Assembly: GCF_021495345.1 (NCBI RefSeq)
Contig: NZ_CP099397.1
Coordinates: 1,178,001-1,242,000 of the forward strand
Source: Pseudomonas hydrolytica
GTDB taxonomy: Bacteria; Pseudomonadota; Gammaproteobacteria; Pseudomonadales; Pseudomonadaceae
Reading direction: 5' to 3'
DNA length: 64,000 nucleotides
Each line of letters opens with the position of its first letter. Position 1 is the stretch's first letter. Below, one piece after another: positions 1-8,007 of the stretch. The notes under the pieces were generated by a model. It worked only from the letters and a program-made list of their open reading frames with translations, was not told where the DNA came from and made no database searches. Made by a program: the position numbers and the translations under genes.

Positions 1-445
1 CCTCGGCGAAGCCGAGCTGGGTGAGGCGGCGAATGATCTTGTCTTCCAGCTCCTCGAAGGTGGTCACCTCGGCCTGCAGGAACAGGTCGCGGTACTTCTC
101 CAGCAGCGCCGGCAGCTCGTCACGGCCGATGCTGCCGCCGTCGAGTACGGAGAGCGGGTCGCGGCCCTGGTCGGCCAGATGCTCGACCAGGATGAAGGTG
201 AACAGCGCCAGGCGCTGCGCGGTCTTGTTCACCTGCGGCGCAACCTGCTCGGGGACGAAGTAGTAGAAACCGCGCGGGTCGCACACCAGCTCGAAACCGA
301 GGGCGCGGAACAGTGCGCGGTACTGGTCCTGCATGCTGGACAGCTGGGCGTAGCACTCCGGCTCGCTGCGCGAGATGTGGTAGCCCTTGAACAGGTCGCG
401 GAAGGCGGCCGCGAGCTGGGTCATTTCTTTCAGGTCGATGTTCAT
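1..445 (-). CDS. mksE: Condensin subunit MksE (3' end cut by window)
   Basis: MksE is the small winged-helix partner of the MksBEF bacterial condensin, which bridges the kleisin MksF and the SMC-like MksB in chromosome organisation. The visible 148 residues begin MNIDLKEMTQLAAAFRDLF and contain the segment FYYFVPEQVAPQVNKTAQRL, which I recognise from Pseudomonas MksE. The ATG at 445 is the first plausible start and follows mksF on the same strand by 78 bases. The reading frame runs off the left edge, so the C-terminus and the expected mksB gene are outside. Identification rests on sequence recall plus the MksF neighbour; the spacer between the two genes is occupied by a REP palindrome. Confidence 0.8.
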   Translation of the reverse strand, partial: MNIDLKEMTQLAAAFRDLFKGYHISRSEPECYAQLSSMQDQYRALFRALGFELVCDPRGFYYFVPEQVAPQVNKTAQRLALFTFILVEHLADQGRDPLSVLDGGSIGRDELPALLEKYRDLFLQAEVTTFEELEDKIIRRLTQLGFAE

Positions 446-470
446 GGCAATCCGTTGGCTAGTGGGGCCG

Positions 471-528
471 CGTAGGGTGCGCCGTGCGCACCGGGTCGTC
501 GGTTATGGTGCGCACGGCGCACCCTACG
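471..528. repeat. REP-like palindrome between mksF and mksE
   Basis: Two 22-base arms are nearly perfect reverse complements (471-492 and 507-528) around a 14-base loop. The core is GGTGCGCCGTGCGCACC. It belongs to the dispersed repeat family seen in at least eight other intergenic places in this window. It sits inside the mksF-mksE operon, and the TAG stop codon of mksF (524-526) is part of the right arm. In mRNA it would form a strong hairpin that could damp read-through or protect the upstream transcript. Confidence 0.85.
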
Positions 529-1759
529 GAGTCTTGAGCAGGGCATAGGAACTGAGGCTGACCTCGTGCTCGCGGGTCAGGTACTGGCGGCGTTCCAGAC
601 GTTCACGCTGGAAGCGCGACTCGCGCGACAGGCGCGAGAACCAGTAGAGCAGCTCGTCGGTGGCGCCTTCCGGTTCCTGTTCCAGCAGCCAGGCCATCAG
701 GTCCGGCAGCGGCAGGGCCTGCTCGCAGCGCTCGATCATTTCCCGCGCGGTCTTCGGCGCCTTGGGCGCGCCGCCCTTGCGGCTGCCGCTGGCCTTGGGG
801 AAATGCGCCGGCTTGGCTTCGAAGCGCGCCAGGGCATAGACGTAGGCCTCGACCTGGCTGGCCGAACCGAGGAAGTTGCTCTGCGGCCGGGTGAACAGCG
901 GCATGGCTGCCTGCGGCACGGCGTCGATGCCCTTCTTGCGGATCACCGACAGCGCCAGTGCCGCGCCACGGGTCACAGCGTTGTGTCGACGCGCTTCCTC
1001 GCGCAGCGGCAGCAGCAGCTCGCGAGCCTTGCGCAGGGTCAGCTGGGCGGTGGTCTGCATTTCCAGGATGCGCGCGTGGGTGCGCAGCAGCAGATCGTCG
1101 TCGACCAGCTGGCCGAGGCGCTGCTGGTCGCCGAGCAGGCGCAGCAGCACCTGTTCGACGCGGCGCACGCCCTGCTCGAAGGCACCGTCGGCGGCGACCA
1201 GCTGGATCATCGGCTCGACGTACTCGTCCCAGGTGGCCAGCACTTCGGCGTAGCGCTGGCGCAGGGGAATATGCCGATCCGAGGTCTTGGCCCGGTCGGC
1301 CACGCCGACCAGCGCCTGTTCATCGTTGGCCAGCTTCTTCAGCACGTCGCGCACGCGCATATCGAGCAGGCGCAACTGGCGCGCCAGGTCGTTGGCGTCG
1401 CGCACCTCGAAGGCGTCCTGGATGTAGCCGGCCAGACGCTCCAGATGGCGCAGGTAGGCTTCGATCTCCAGGCACAGGCCGAGGCGGTGCTCGCGGCGCA
1501 GGTAGGCGAGAAAATCATGAATCTGCGCGTTGAGCTCGAAGCGGTTGGGGCTCTTGGCCACCGGCACCAGGATATCCAGGCGGATCCAGGTGTCGAGCAG
1601 GGCGGTGGTGTCGCTGGGCGTGGCGTCGGGCAACTGCGTGGCAAGCTGGCTGCGCAGCTCCACCAGGCTCAGGGTGCCGGCGTCGAAACGCTCGCAGAGC
1701 GGTTCGAGCAACGTCCAGTGTTCGGCGAGGGCGCGCAAAACGCGCTTGGGATCGATCAT
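524..1759 (-). CDS. mksF: Condensin kleisin subunit MksF
   Basis: This 411-residue protein is the kleisin-type subunit of the MksBEF condensin, functionally parallel to MukF of E. coli. It is alpha-helical throughout, with an N-terminal winged-helix-like region (MIDPKRVLRALAEHW onward), a middle coiled region (residues about 100-260) and a basic GSRKGGAPKAPK linker near residue 325. The ATG at 1759 was chosen over upstream in-frame starts, because upstream sequence to 2587 is antisense to a separate gene and has no family resemblance. It is followed by mksE on the same strand, the expected operon order F-E-B. Its last sense codon CCG and stop TAG run into the REP repeat. Confidence 0.8.
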   Translation of the reverse strand: MIDPKRVLRALAEHWTLLEPLCERFDAGTLSLVELRSQLATQLPDATPSDTTALLDTWIRLDILVPVAKSPNRFELNAQIHDFLAYLRREHRLGLCLEIEAYLRHLERLAGYIQDAFEVRDANDLARQLRLLDMRVRDVLKKLANDEQALVGVADRAKTSDRHIPLRQRYAEVLATWDEYVEPMIQLVAADGAFEQGVRRVEQVLLRLLGDQQRLGQLVDDDLLLRTHARILEMQTTAQLTLRKARELLLPLREEARRHNAVTRGAALALSVIRKKGIDAVPQAAMPLFTRPQSNFLGSASQVEAYVYALARFEAKPAHFPKASGSRKGGAPKAPKTAREMIERCEQALPLPDLMAWLLEQEPEGATDELLYWFSRLSRESRFQRERLERRQYLTREHEVSLSSYALLKTP

Positions 1760-1984
1760 CGAGGCGCCGGGTTCCAGGCAGGTTAAAAGGCGCAATTGTA
1801 CTGCAAGGCGAGTGCCGTTTATGAGCGCAAGTCGATCAGAGGCAGGTGACGCTATTCGGCACATTGGGACGGACTGCGCAGTGCGAACGCCGGCAAGTGC
1901 TTGAAAGGCTGGGAAAACCCAGGGTGTGAACGGTGGCACGCTTTCTGCCGGGGTGCAGCGGTGAACCTGTTTGTGGAGCCTGCG

Positions 1985-2590
1985 ATGACCGCCCTTGCCC
2001 TGAACGTCGATGCCCGTTGGCATGAGCTGCAGCACCAGCGCGATCTGAACTGGGACCTGCACGCCATTACCGACCGTGCCCAGGCCATCGCCTTTCTGCG
2101 CCGTTTCGAGAATCGGCTGTGCATCTACTCCAGCTATGTCGAGAAGCTCTACAGCAATTACAGCTTCGTGGTGCCGCAGGACGAGCAGGGCGGCATCACC
2201 ATCCTGCCGGACGAAATGGCCTGGCACGACACCTTCCACGACATTCCCGCCGATGCCGTGGAACCCACCGGCGTGCATATCCTGCCCGGCGAAGCGGTGG
2301 GGTTCGATGGCCTGTATCTGAAGGTGCCGGGTGAGTCGCGCCTGATCGCCTCGCGCGAGTTGCCCTTCCAGGAAGGTTTGCGTCTTTTGATCGAGCGCTA
2401 TCGGGCACGCGGCGAGCATTTTCTGCCGGTGCTGGTGAAGGGCGATCTGCGCGAGTACGAGGCGCGCATGCCCTCGCTGCACCTGCACCGCATCAACCCG
2501 GCCAAGCTCGCCCATTGTTCGCGCCTGAGCATCGATGCCATCCGCGGCGTGATTGCCGAGCATCTGCTGGCCCTGTTCCGCCAGCACTGA
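1985..2590 (+). CDS. Conserved hypothetical protein, 201 aa
   Basis: I do not recognise a functional domain. The ATG at 1985 begins MTALALNVDARWHELQHQRD. It was chosen over an upstream extension to 1901 because the extension is low-quality sequence and the ATG starts the well-behaved part. The protein is soluble, lacks a signal peptide, and has a conserved-looking aromatic stretch (YSSYVEKLYSNYSFVVPQD, residues about 46-64) followed by an acidic segment. It is divergent from mksF, with about 225 bases between them that presumably hold both promoters; I see no clear operator there. From memory a gene of this type neighbours mksF in other Pseudomonas, which would suggest a housekeeping role, but this is inference. 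Confidence 0.65.
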   Translation: MTALALNVDARWHELQHQRDLNWDLHAITDRAQAIAFLRRFENRLCIYSSYVEKLYSNYSFVVPQDEQGGITILPDEMAWHDTFHDIPADAVEPTGVHILPGEAVGFDGLYLKVPGESRLIASRELPFQEGLRLLIERYRARGEHFLPVLVKGDLREYEARMPSLHLHRINPAKLAHCSRLSIDAIRGVIAEHLLALFRQH

Positions 2591-2594
2591 GCGT

Positions 2595-2629
2595 CGCGGG
2601 TGTTACGGCGATGTGACCCGCGGTAACAC
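2595..2629. promoter_or_regulatory. Interleaved palindromes upstream of the secreted-protein operon
   Basis: Two inverted repeats overlap: CGCGGGT (2595-2601) with ACCCGCG (2616-2622), and GTGTTAC (2600-2606) with GTAACAC (2623-2629). They lie just after the stop of the 201-aa gene and 150 bases before the next start. No T-run follows, so a factor-independent terminator is unlikely. An operator or an mRNA structure with two alternative folds is possible. Function unknown. Confidence 0.35.
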
Positions 2630-2777
2630 TGGCGCCGCCCTGGCAGGCAGCAATGCAGGCCCTTGCCATCCTTTTCTCGACTATGGGTCGGGCCGTTTTG
2701 CGCCGGGCATCCCTATAGTGGCCACAAGGACTCGAGTCGGAATGCTCGACAGCCATTACAAGAAAAGGGGTTTTGCC

Positions 2778-3788
2778 ATGCGCCCGTCCTTTCGCTTCGC
2801 CAAACATGCTCTGGCACTGGTCTGCGCTGCGGCACTGAGCGCCCCGGCTCATGCCAGGATGGTCGAGCTGGAGGACAGTGAGCTGTCGGACATCACCGGG
2901 CAGGCTTTTATCAACCTGACCACCGACACTGCCGGACAGATCAATTACACCCGGGTCAACTTTGGGCTCAAGGTGGATACCCAGCTCAATATCAAGAAGC
3001 TGGAGCTGGGTAGCTACGCACGGGCTGGTGAGACTCGCCCCTCGGACATCCTGATCAACAACTTCGCCTTGGGTACGGTCGGTGCCAACGACAGCATCAA
3101 TCCGTTTCAGATTGTCGACCCTTATCTGGAGCTGGCTTATGAGGGCAATCAGGTCGTAGGCGTGCGCATCGGCTTCGGCCAAGCCAAGGGCGTGTTGTCT
3201 GGTGACATCTCCCATCTGACTGGCAAGATTGCGGTGGACCTGGAAGGCAAGGCCAAGCCGCTGCTCGACGAAGCCAATTTCTTTCAGCGTCTGCTGCTCG
3301 GCGCGACGGTGAACGAGAACTCAACCATCCGCTCCGAGGCAGAGCTGGTCAGCAATGGGACGCCTGATTCAGTGCGCGCCAGTCAGGCCGGGCTGAAAAA
3401 CGGCTCGGTCGTCCAGTGTGTGGCCAACTGCAACCTGCTCGGCGGACTGCTCACCGCTTTCCCCTCGCAGGGTTGTCAGATCATCGGCATTGCAACCTGC
3501 TTCAACCTCAGTCAGTTCCAATCGCTGAACATCGGTAATGTAAGCGCCCCCGGTATGGATCAAGCCGCCAAGGGCGTTTTCATCTCGCTGCAAGTCAAGG
3601 ACCTGCAGTGGCGCGATATGGATACCTCTGCGCTGATCAATACCGTCGCGGGTGCTTTTCTCAATATCCCCAAGTACCGCGATGCCAATGGCAACCTGGT
3701 GGCGGGTATCAAGTTCGATTTCGATCAGGCGCTCAATGGCATTCCGCGTCAGGATACCTGCCTGGGTAGCGCCATCTCGGGGTGCTGA
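2778..3788 (+). CDS. Secreted FilA/DUF6160-like protein, first of four
   Basis: A 336-residue exported protein. Residues 1-26 form a signal peptide (basic MRPSFRFAKH, hydrophobic core, APAHA cleavage). The mature part starts with MVELEDSELSDITGQAF, the signature shared by all four genes of this operon and, from memory, by FilA-like/DUF6160 proteins of Acinetobacter and Pseudomonas. The rest is rich in alternating polar/hydrophobic strands, consistent with a beta-rich fold, and has five cysteines in the last third (VVQCVANC, GCQ, ATC) that could form disulfides. The ATG at 2778 is preceded by AGGGG. The next gene starts 2 bases after this stop, so the two are co-translated. Exact function is unknown. 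Confidence 0.7.
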   Translation: MRPSFRFAKHALALVCAAALSAPAHARMVELEDSELSDITGQAFINLTTDTAGQINYTRVNFGLKVDTQLNIKKLELGSYARAGETRPSDILINNFALGTVGANDSINPFQIVDPYLELAYEGNQVVGVRIGFGQAKGVLSGDISHLTGKIAVDLEGKAKPLLDEANFFQRLLLGATVNENSTIRSEAELVSNGTPDSVRASQAGLKNGSVVQCVANCNLLGGLLTAFPSQGCQIIGIATCFNLSQFQSLNIGNVSAPGMDQAAKGVFISLQVKDLQWRDMDTSALINTVAGAFLNIPKYRDANGNLVAGIKFDFDQALNGIPRQDTCLGSAISGC

Positions 3789-3790
3789 GC

Positions 3791-4852
3791 ATGATCAGTC
3801 GTAGTCTTTCGCTGGTGATATTCGCAGGGCTTGGCGTCTCCGCCCAGGCCATGGAGCCCCTGAGCGATGCCGAGCTGTCCGATGTGCAGGGGGCAGGCCT
3901 GGGTTTCGTGCTCGATCAGGTAATGCTCGATGGCTCCGGCGCGCAGATCGTGATCAACGACATTACCGACGGCCAGGGGCGCAACGTGCCGATCTCGGTG
4001 AAAAACCTCTACCTCGGCGCTGCCGGCAGCAACAAGGGCAGCAACCTGAGTCCGGTGACCATCGGCAGCCTCGATCATCCCTTCGAGCTGGAACTGGCCA
4101 AGGGCGAGGAACTGCGCAGCCTGCGCGACGACGGGCAGTGGGTACAGACCACCCCGAACAACATCACCGTACTGTCGTTCAAGTTTCCCGAGCGGCTGGT
4201 CGCTGGTGGCAATCCCTGCATCGATGGTTATGCGGCGGCAGGCTCCAATTGCTCGACTTCCGCCAGCGGGCGCGCCGATCTGGGTGTGCGCTTCGATTTC
4301 CAGGTGGCAGCCGGGCGTACCGAGATGCTGGCGCTGGACTTCCACCAGCTGGTGATGGACGGCTCCTATCTGCGTCTGTGGGGCGACCCCGGGCAGAACG
4401 GCAACGGCGAGTTGGTCGGCGAGGCGCGCATCAACATCTTCGCCAAGACCCTGGAAGTGATGTCCTGCGCCCAGGCCAACTGCAATACCGCGGGCGAGAC
4501 GGCCGCCCAGCGCGGCGCGCGCACCCTATACATCACCAACGGCTACGCCAATATCGCCCTGGGCTACGGCAAGTCGCAGCCGCTGCGCCTGCGCTCCAGC
4601 GCCGACGGTCAGTTCGTCCTGGAACTGCAGAATCCAACGGCGGGCGGCACCACGGCGGCGCAGCGCCAGGCCCTGGCCAGTGATTTCTATGCCAACGCGG
4701 CGCGTACCAATCTGGTATTCGAGAACCTGACGGTCGGGGGTACGCGCAGCAGCCCGACCGCCATTCCCACCGGCGGCTACAACTTCGGTCGCAACGAGAT
4801 TTCCGGACTGAGCTTCAACTACCTGAAGGTGAGCAGCTATGACCTGCGCTAG
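3791..4852 (+). CDS. Secreted FilA/DUF6160-like protein, second of four
   Basis: A 353-residue exported protein with a short signal peptide (MISRSLSLVIFAGLGVSAQA) followed directly by MEPLSDAELSDVQGAGLGFV, a variant of the operon-wide signature. A GTG at 3782 in frame overlaps the preceding gene, but the ATG at 3791 gives the better signal peptide. The body alternates short beta-like segments with Gly/Asn-rich turns and carries cysteine pairs (residues about 143-155 and 220-226). The end overlaps the next gene by 14 bases, so translation is probably coupled. I infer a cell-surface or outer-membrane-associated role from the signal peptide and composition; no catalytic motif is visible. Confidence 0.7.
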   Translation: MISRSLSLVIFAGLGVSAQAMEPLSDAELSDVQGAGLGFVLDQVMLDGSGAQIVINDITDGQGRNVPISVKNLYLGAAGSNKGSNLSPVTIGSLDHPFELELAKGEELRSLRDDGQWVQTTPNNITVLSFKFPERLVAGGNPCIDGYAAAGSNCSTSASGRADLGVRFDFQVAAGRTEMLALDFHQLVMDGSYLRLWGDPGQNGNGELVGEARINIFAKTLEVMSCAQANCNTAGETAAQRGARTLYITNGYANIALGYGKSQPLRLRSSADGQFVLELQNPTAGGTTAAQRQALASDFYANAARTNLVFENLTVGGTRSSPTAIPTGGYNFGRNEISGLSFNYLKVSSYDLR

Positions 4853-5429
4853 AACGGCTGGAGTTCTGCTATCGCTGTTGCCGGCGCTGGCCCTGGCGGA
4901 AATGCAGGCGCTGGACGACAGCGCTCTCAGCGAGATGAGCGGGCAGGGCGGGGTCTATCTGTCCGGCGAGTTCAGCATCAACAAGGACGGTGGTGTGCTC
5001 TGGGGCACGCCCACCACCAACAATCCGGCGCAGTGGACGGCCAACCAGCGCAGCTGCGCCCTGGCCGGCGCAGCCACGCCGGAGAGCTGCGGCCTGCGCG
5101 TGGCGATACGTTCCGGCGCCAATGCCGGCTGGTACGTGCTGGACAACCTCAAGGGCATCTTCAGCTTCGAGGGCCTGACCCTGGATACCCGCACCCTCAC
5201 CAGCGCCGGCGGCGAACGCGAGGTGCTGGCGCTGGGGTTGCCCAACGAGATCCGTTTCAAGGACGGCAACTTCGCCTTCGGCGTGGCCAGTCAGGGCGGC
5301 TGGAAGAACAAGGCGCTGAGCGCCGCCAATGGCGGCGACCCGAGCTACCAGCAGACCAATATCTTCTCGGCCAAGATCGACGGCAGCATCCGCATGCAGG
5401 GCAGTGTGCTGATCTTCCCGACCAATTGA
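4839..5429 (+). CDS. Secreted FilA/DUF6160-like protein, third of four
   Basis: The smallest member, 196 residues. The signal peptide (MTCARTAGVLLSLLPALALA) is followed by EMQALDDSALSEMSGQGG and then a beta-rich domain (YLSGEFSINKDGGVLWG; FKDGNFAFGVASQGG). The start at 4839 lies inside the end of the preceding gene (14-base overlap). A GAGGAG ribosome-binding site for the next gene follows its stop. It looks like a compact version of the second and fourth genes, so the operon may have grown by duplication and divergence, although outside the signature I cannot align the members with confidence. Confidence 0.7.
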   Translation: MTCARTAGVLLSLLPALALAEMQALDDSALSEMSGQGGVYLSGEFSINKDGGVLWGTPTTNNPAQWTANQRSCALAGAATPESCGLRVAIRSGANAGWYVLDNLKGIFSFEGLTLDTRTLTSAGGEREVLALGLPNEIRFKDGNFAFGVASQGGWKNKALSAANGGDPSYQQTNIFSAKIDGSIRMQGSVLIFPTN

Positions 5430-5440
5430 GGAGCCGGATC

Positions 5441-7768
5441 ATGCAGCGTTATGGATGGCTCTCGGCGTTTCTTCTCGGCAGCTCACCGGTCTGGGCCATG
5501 CAGGCACTGGATGATCACAGCCTGGCCAGCGTCAGTGGCCGCGGTGGCATCAGCCTCGAAACAGCCGGTGGTGGCTGGTCGGCGGAAAGCCTGGAATACC
5601 GCGAGGACGGTCATAGCCTGCGAATCGAGGGCGTTTCCAGCCGCCCGCAGCAGCCGGGCAGCGTGTCCACCACCAAGATCGACGTGATCGACGATCGTCT
5701 GCATGTCGAGCATCAGGGGCGACCGAATCAACTGGCGGTGAACAACATAGGTTTCGCCGGCAGCGACAAGAGCTTCGGCGCCTTCCGCGCCTTCTATACC
5801 CTGGGCGCCAGCCTCAAACTCAGCGGTGGCGGCGCCGATGGCGTGGCTGGTTTCAGCGTCGATGGCAGCCGCCTGAGCCTGGACGCGGTGACCTTCTATT
5901 ACCGCGACAACGGCTTCGATCTGATCGTGCGCAACGCCTCCTTCGATGCCTACCTGAACAATGCCTATCTGGATATCGTCAGCGGCGGCAACGGCTCGGC
6001 GGTGCGCCTCGATCTGGGCGACACGCGCTTCGTCGCGCATGTCGGCGGTATCGGGCTGGACCTGGCGCACGGCGATCCCGTGGCCGGTGTTGCGGTAACG
6101 CCCGGCGCGCCGGATCCACGGCACCCCGATCACGCGCGCAGTTTCGGCCAGCTGGATATGGATCTGCGCCTCGGCGGCAGCATCCGCATCGCCGGTGGCG
6201 GTGCCAGTGGCGAGGGCGTGCGCCTGATCCCGCAGATCACCATTGCCAACAGCCTGTTCCAGTACGAGGACGATGGCGTGCTGCGCGCCGAGAACTTCGC
6301 CGGCGTGCTCAGCAGCCAGAACGGCATCACCCTCGACCTGGGCGAGGACGGCAGCGGCCGCTACGCCCAGCTGGCCTTCCAGGATCTGAAACTCAACGCC
6401 AGCCTCGGCGGGCTGATCATCGGTAACCCCAGCAATCAGAAGATCGGCAGTCTGGCGCTGGACCTCAACTTCCAGGACCAGGGCGCGCGGCAGAACTGGT
6501 TCAGACTGCGCCCCGGCGGCGATCCCAATTCCGGGCTCAAGGGCATCACTGCGGACGTATCGTGGAACATGGTCAGCAGTTCGGTCTCGCTCACCGATAA
6601 CGGCAACAGCATGTGGTTCAGCGGCCTGCGCACCCATGGCAGTGGCCAGCTCAGCGTTGATCTGACCAGGAGCTGCGCCGGCGGCATCAGCACCGGCTGT
6701 TATGCCGGCAGTCTCAACACCCAGCCGGGCAGCGGCGGTTACGACGGCCATTTCGACGGCCTGCGCCTGGGCCTCAAGAATCTTAACGGCAGCTACAGCT
6801 TCGACGGCCTGCGCGTCGGCAGCGCCGATGCCCCGCTGCAGGGCGGCACCGAATTGCTGGTATTGCTGGAGATTTTTCCGGCCTACGATTTCACCCTCAA
6901 CGGTCAGCTCACCCTGCGCCCGGGTGGCGCCAGCGGCGATGGGGTGCGTTACAACGCCGATTTCGTGGTCAGCGATGCCAATGCGGCAATCACCGTCGAC
7001 GAGGGCGGCAAGGGCCTGTGGCTGGCCGGCACCCGTTACGACATGCATTTTCGCGACGGCTCGCTGGACGTGACGCAAAACGGCGTGCAGCTGAGCAAGG
7101 GCACCTACTGGTCCACCCTGGATGTGCACGATGTACGCTGGGGTGATCGCAGTACAGGGCAGAGCCTGGGCCGCATCGTGCTGCGTCGCTACGAGCAGGG
7201 CTCCACGCTGAGTCTCAGCTCCGGTGGTGCAGGCGCGTTGTGCGTCGGTGGCAGCGGTAGCAACGCCGCGGCCTGCTCGGCCAGCGGCGGGCGCTGGGAG
7301 GATCGTGGCAACGAAGGGCTGACGGCGGGGCTGAAGAACGTTTTCGTGCGTGATACCTCGGGCAATCCCGCCAGCAGCGTGTCCACCAGCGAGAAGCGCA
7401 ACCAGCTGATCATCGAGACGGACCGGGTGAACGGCGTCAACGGCAGCGGCGCGCAACTGGTGGTGGACAACTTCCACACCTCGGACGCCAATCCGACCGA
7501 TGCTAATGCCAACAGCTACGGCGTGCGCGTCGACCTCAACCTCGACGTGGCACCGACCAGGGTCTGCGACAAGGGCGCCAGCGGCTGCCCGCCGGTGTCG
7601 CCTGACCCGCTGGGCTTCGCCGTCAACGGGCGGGTGCACTTCAAGGAGATCAATATCGACCGCATCCAGAACGTGCACCCCACGGGCGGCGCGGTCACTT
7701 CCATGTACGGCATCAAGCTGCAGAATGCCGATATCCGCGCCAACCTGACCGCCACGCCGATCAACTAG
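5441..7768 (+). CDS. Large secreted FilA/DUF6160-like protein, fourth of four
   Basis: The largest member, 775 residues. A signal peptide (MQRYGWLSAFLLGSSPVWA) precedes MQALDDHSLASVSGRGG. The ATG at 5441 follows GAGGAG, which fixes the start; a longer frame open from 5033 is only the shadow of the preceding gene. The mature protein is built of repeated 12-20 residue beta-like units with Gly/Asn/Asp turns (for example LRLGGSIRIAGGGASGEG near 247, LTLRPGGASGDGVRYNAD near 487), typical of beta-solenoid or barrel-like surface proteins. Cysteine pairs occur near residues 411-419, 599-607 and 707-714. It is the last gene of the unit; a REP palindrome follows. Confidence 0.7.
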   Translation: MQRYGWLSAFLLGSSPVWAMQALDDHSLASVSGRGGISLETAGGGWSAESLEYREDGHSLRIEGVSSRPQQPGSVSTTKIDVIDDRLHVEHQGRPNQLAVNNIGFAGSDKSFGAFRAFYTLGASLKLSGGGADGVAGFSVDGSRLSLDAVTFYYRDNGFDLIVRNASFDAYLNNAYLDIVSGGNGSAVRLDLGDTRFVAHVGGIGLDLAHGDPVAGVAVTPGAPDPRHPDHARSFGQLDMDLRLGGSIRIAGGGASGEGVRLIPQITIANSLFQYEDDGVLRAENFAGVLSSQNGITLDLGEDGSGRYAQLAFQDLKLNASLGGLIIGNPSNQKIGSLALDLNFQDQGARQNWFRLRPGGDPNSGLKGITADVSWNMVSSSVSLTDNGNSMWFSGLRTHGSGQLSVDLTRSCAGGISTGCYAGSLNTQPGSGGYDGHFDGLRLGLKNLNGSYSFDGLRVGSADAPLQGGTELLVLLEIFPAYDFTLNGQLTLRPGGASGDGVRYNADFVVSDANAAITVDEGGKGLWLAGTRYDMHFRDGSLDVTQNGVQLSKGTYWSTLDVHDVRWGDRSTGQSLGRIVLRRYEQGSTLSLSSGGAGALCVGGSGSNAAACSASGGRWEDRGNEGLTAGLKNVFVRDTSGNPASSVSTSEKRNQLIIETDRVNGVNGSGAQLVVDNFHTSDANPTDANANSYGVRVDLNLDVAPTRVCDKGASGCPPVSPDPLGFAVNGRVHFKEINIDRIQNVHPTGGAVTSMYGIKLQNADIRANLTATPIN

Positions 7769-7804
7769 GGGCGGCGGTCACGCTGCTGTCATCGCCGAGC
7801 CGTA

Positions 7805-7861
7805 CGGTGCGCCATGCGCACCGATGTCTCACAGGTCGCCGGTGCGCACGGCGCACCCTGC
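7805..7861. repeat. REP-like palindrome after the secreted-protein operon
   Basis: Arms GGTGCGCCATGCGCACC and GGTGCGCACGGCGCACC face each other across about 19 bases. Same family as the repeat at 471-528 with one mismatch in the left arm. It lies between the end of the four-gene operon and nspC and could act as a transcript end or boundary hairpin. Confidence 0.75.
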
Positions 7862-8007
7862 TTCGTTGCCGAAGCAACCGGTAATCGCCGGTTGTACAAA
7901 AAATCTCCAATGCCCTTTCGATATTCATCGGTTATCGGCACAATTCGCGTCCACTTTTTTCCGGGGGCCACAAGGCACCCCTTGGCCGACCTTGCTGGAG
8001 CGACGAG

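Noticed and set aside
1760..2587. N-terminal extension of mksF to 2587
   Set aside because: It is antisense to a separate plus-strand gene and the MksF N-terminus begins at 1759.
1..2590. Mks genes as a Wadjet defence system
   Set aside because: MksE and MksF alone do not show it; the diagnostic fourth gene (MksG/JetD) and mksB are outside the window.
5033..5440. In-frame upstream extension of the 775-aa secreted protein
   Set aside because: The extension overlaps the third gene out of frame; GAGGAG and the signal peptide at 5441 mark the real start.
5483..7678. 731-codon minus-strand frame opposite the fourth secreted-protein gene
   Set aside because: Shadow frame; composition is Ala/Val/Gly-rich and the plus strand has the signal peptide, ribosome-binding site and signature.
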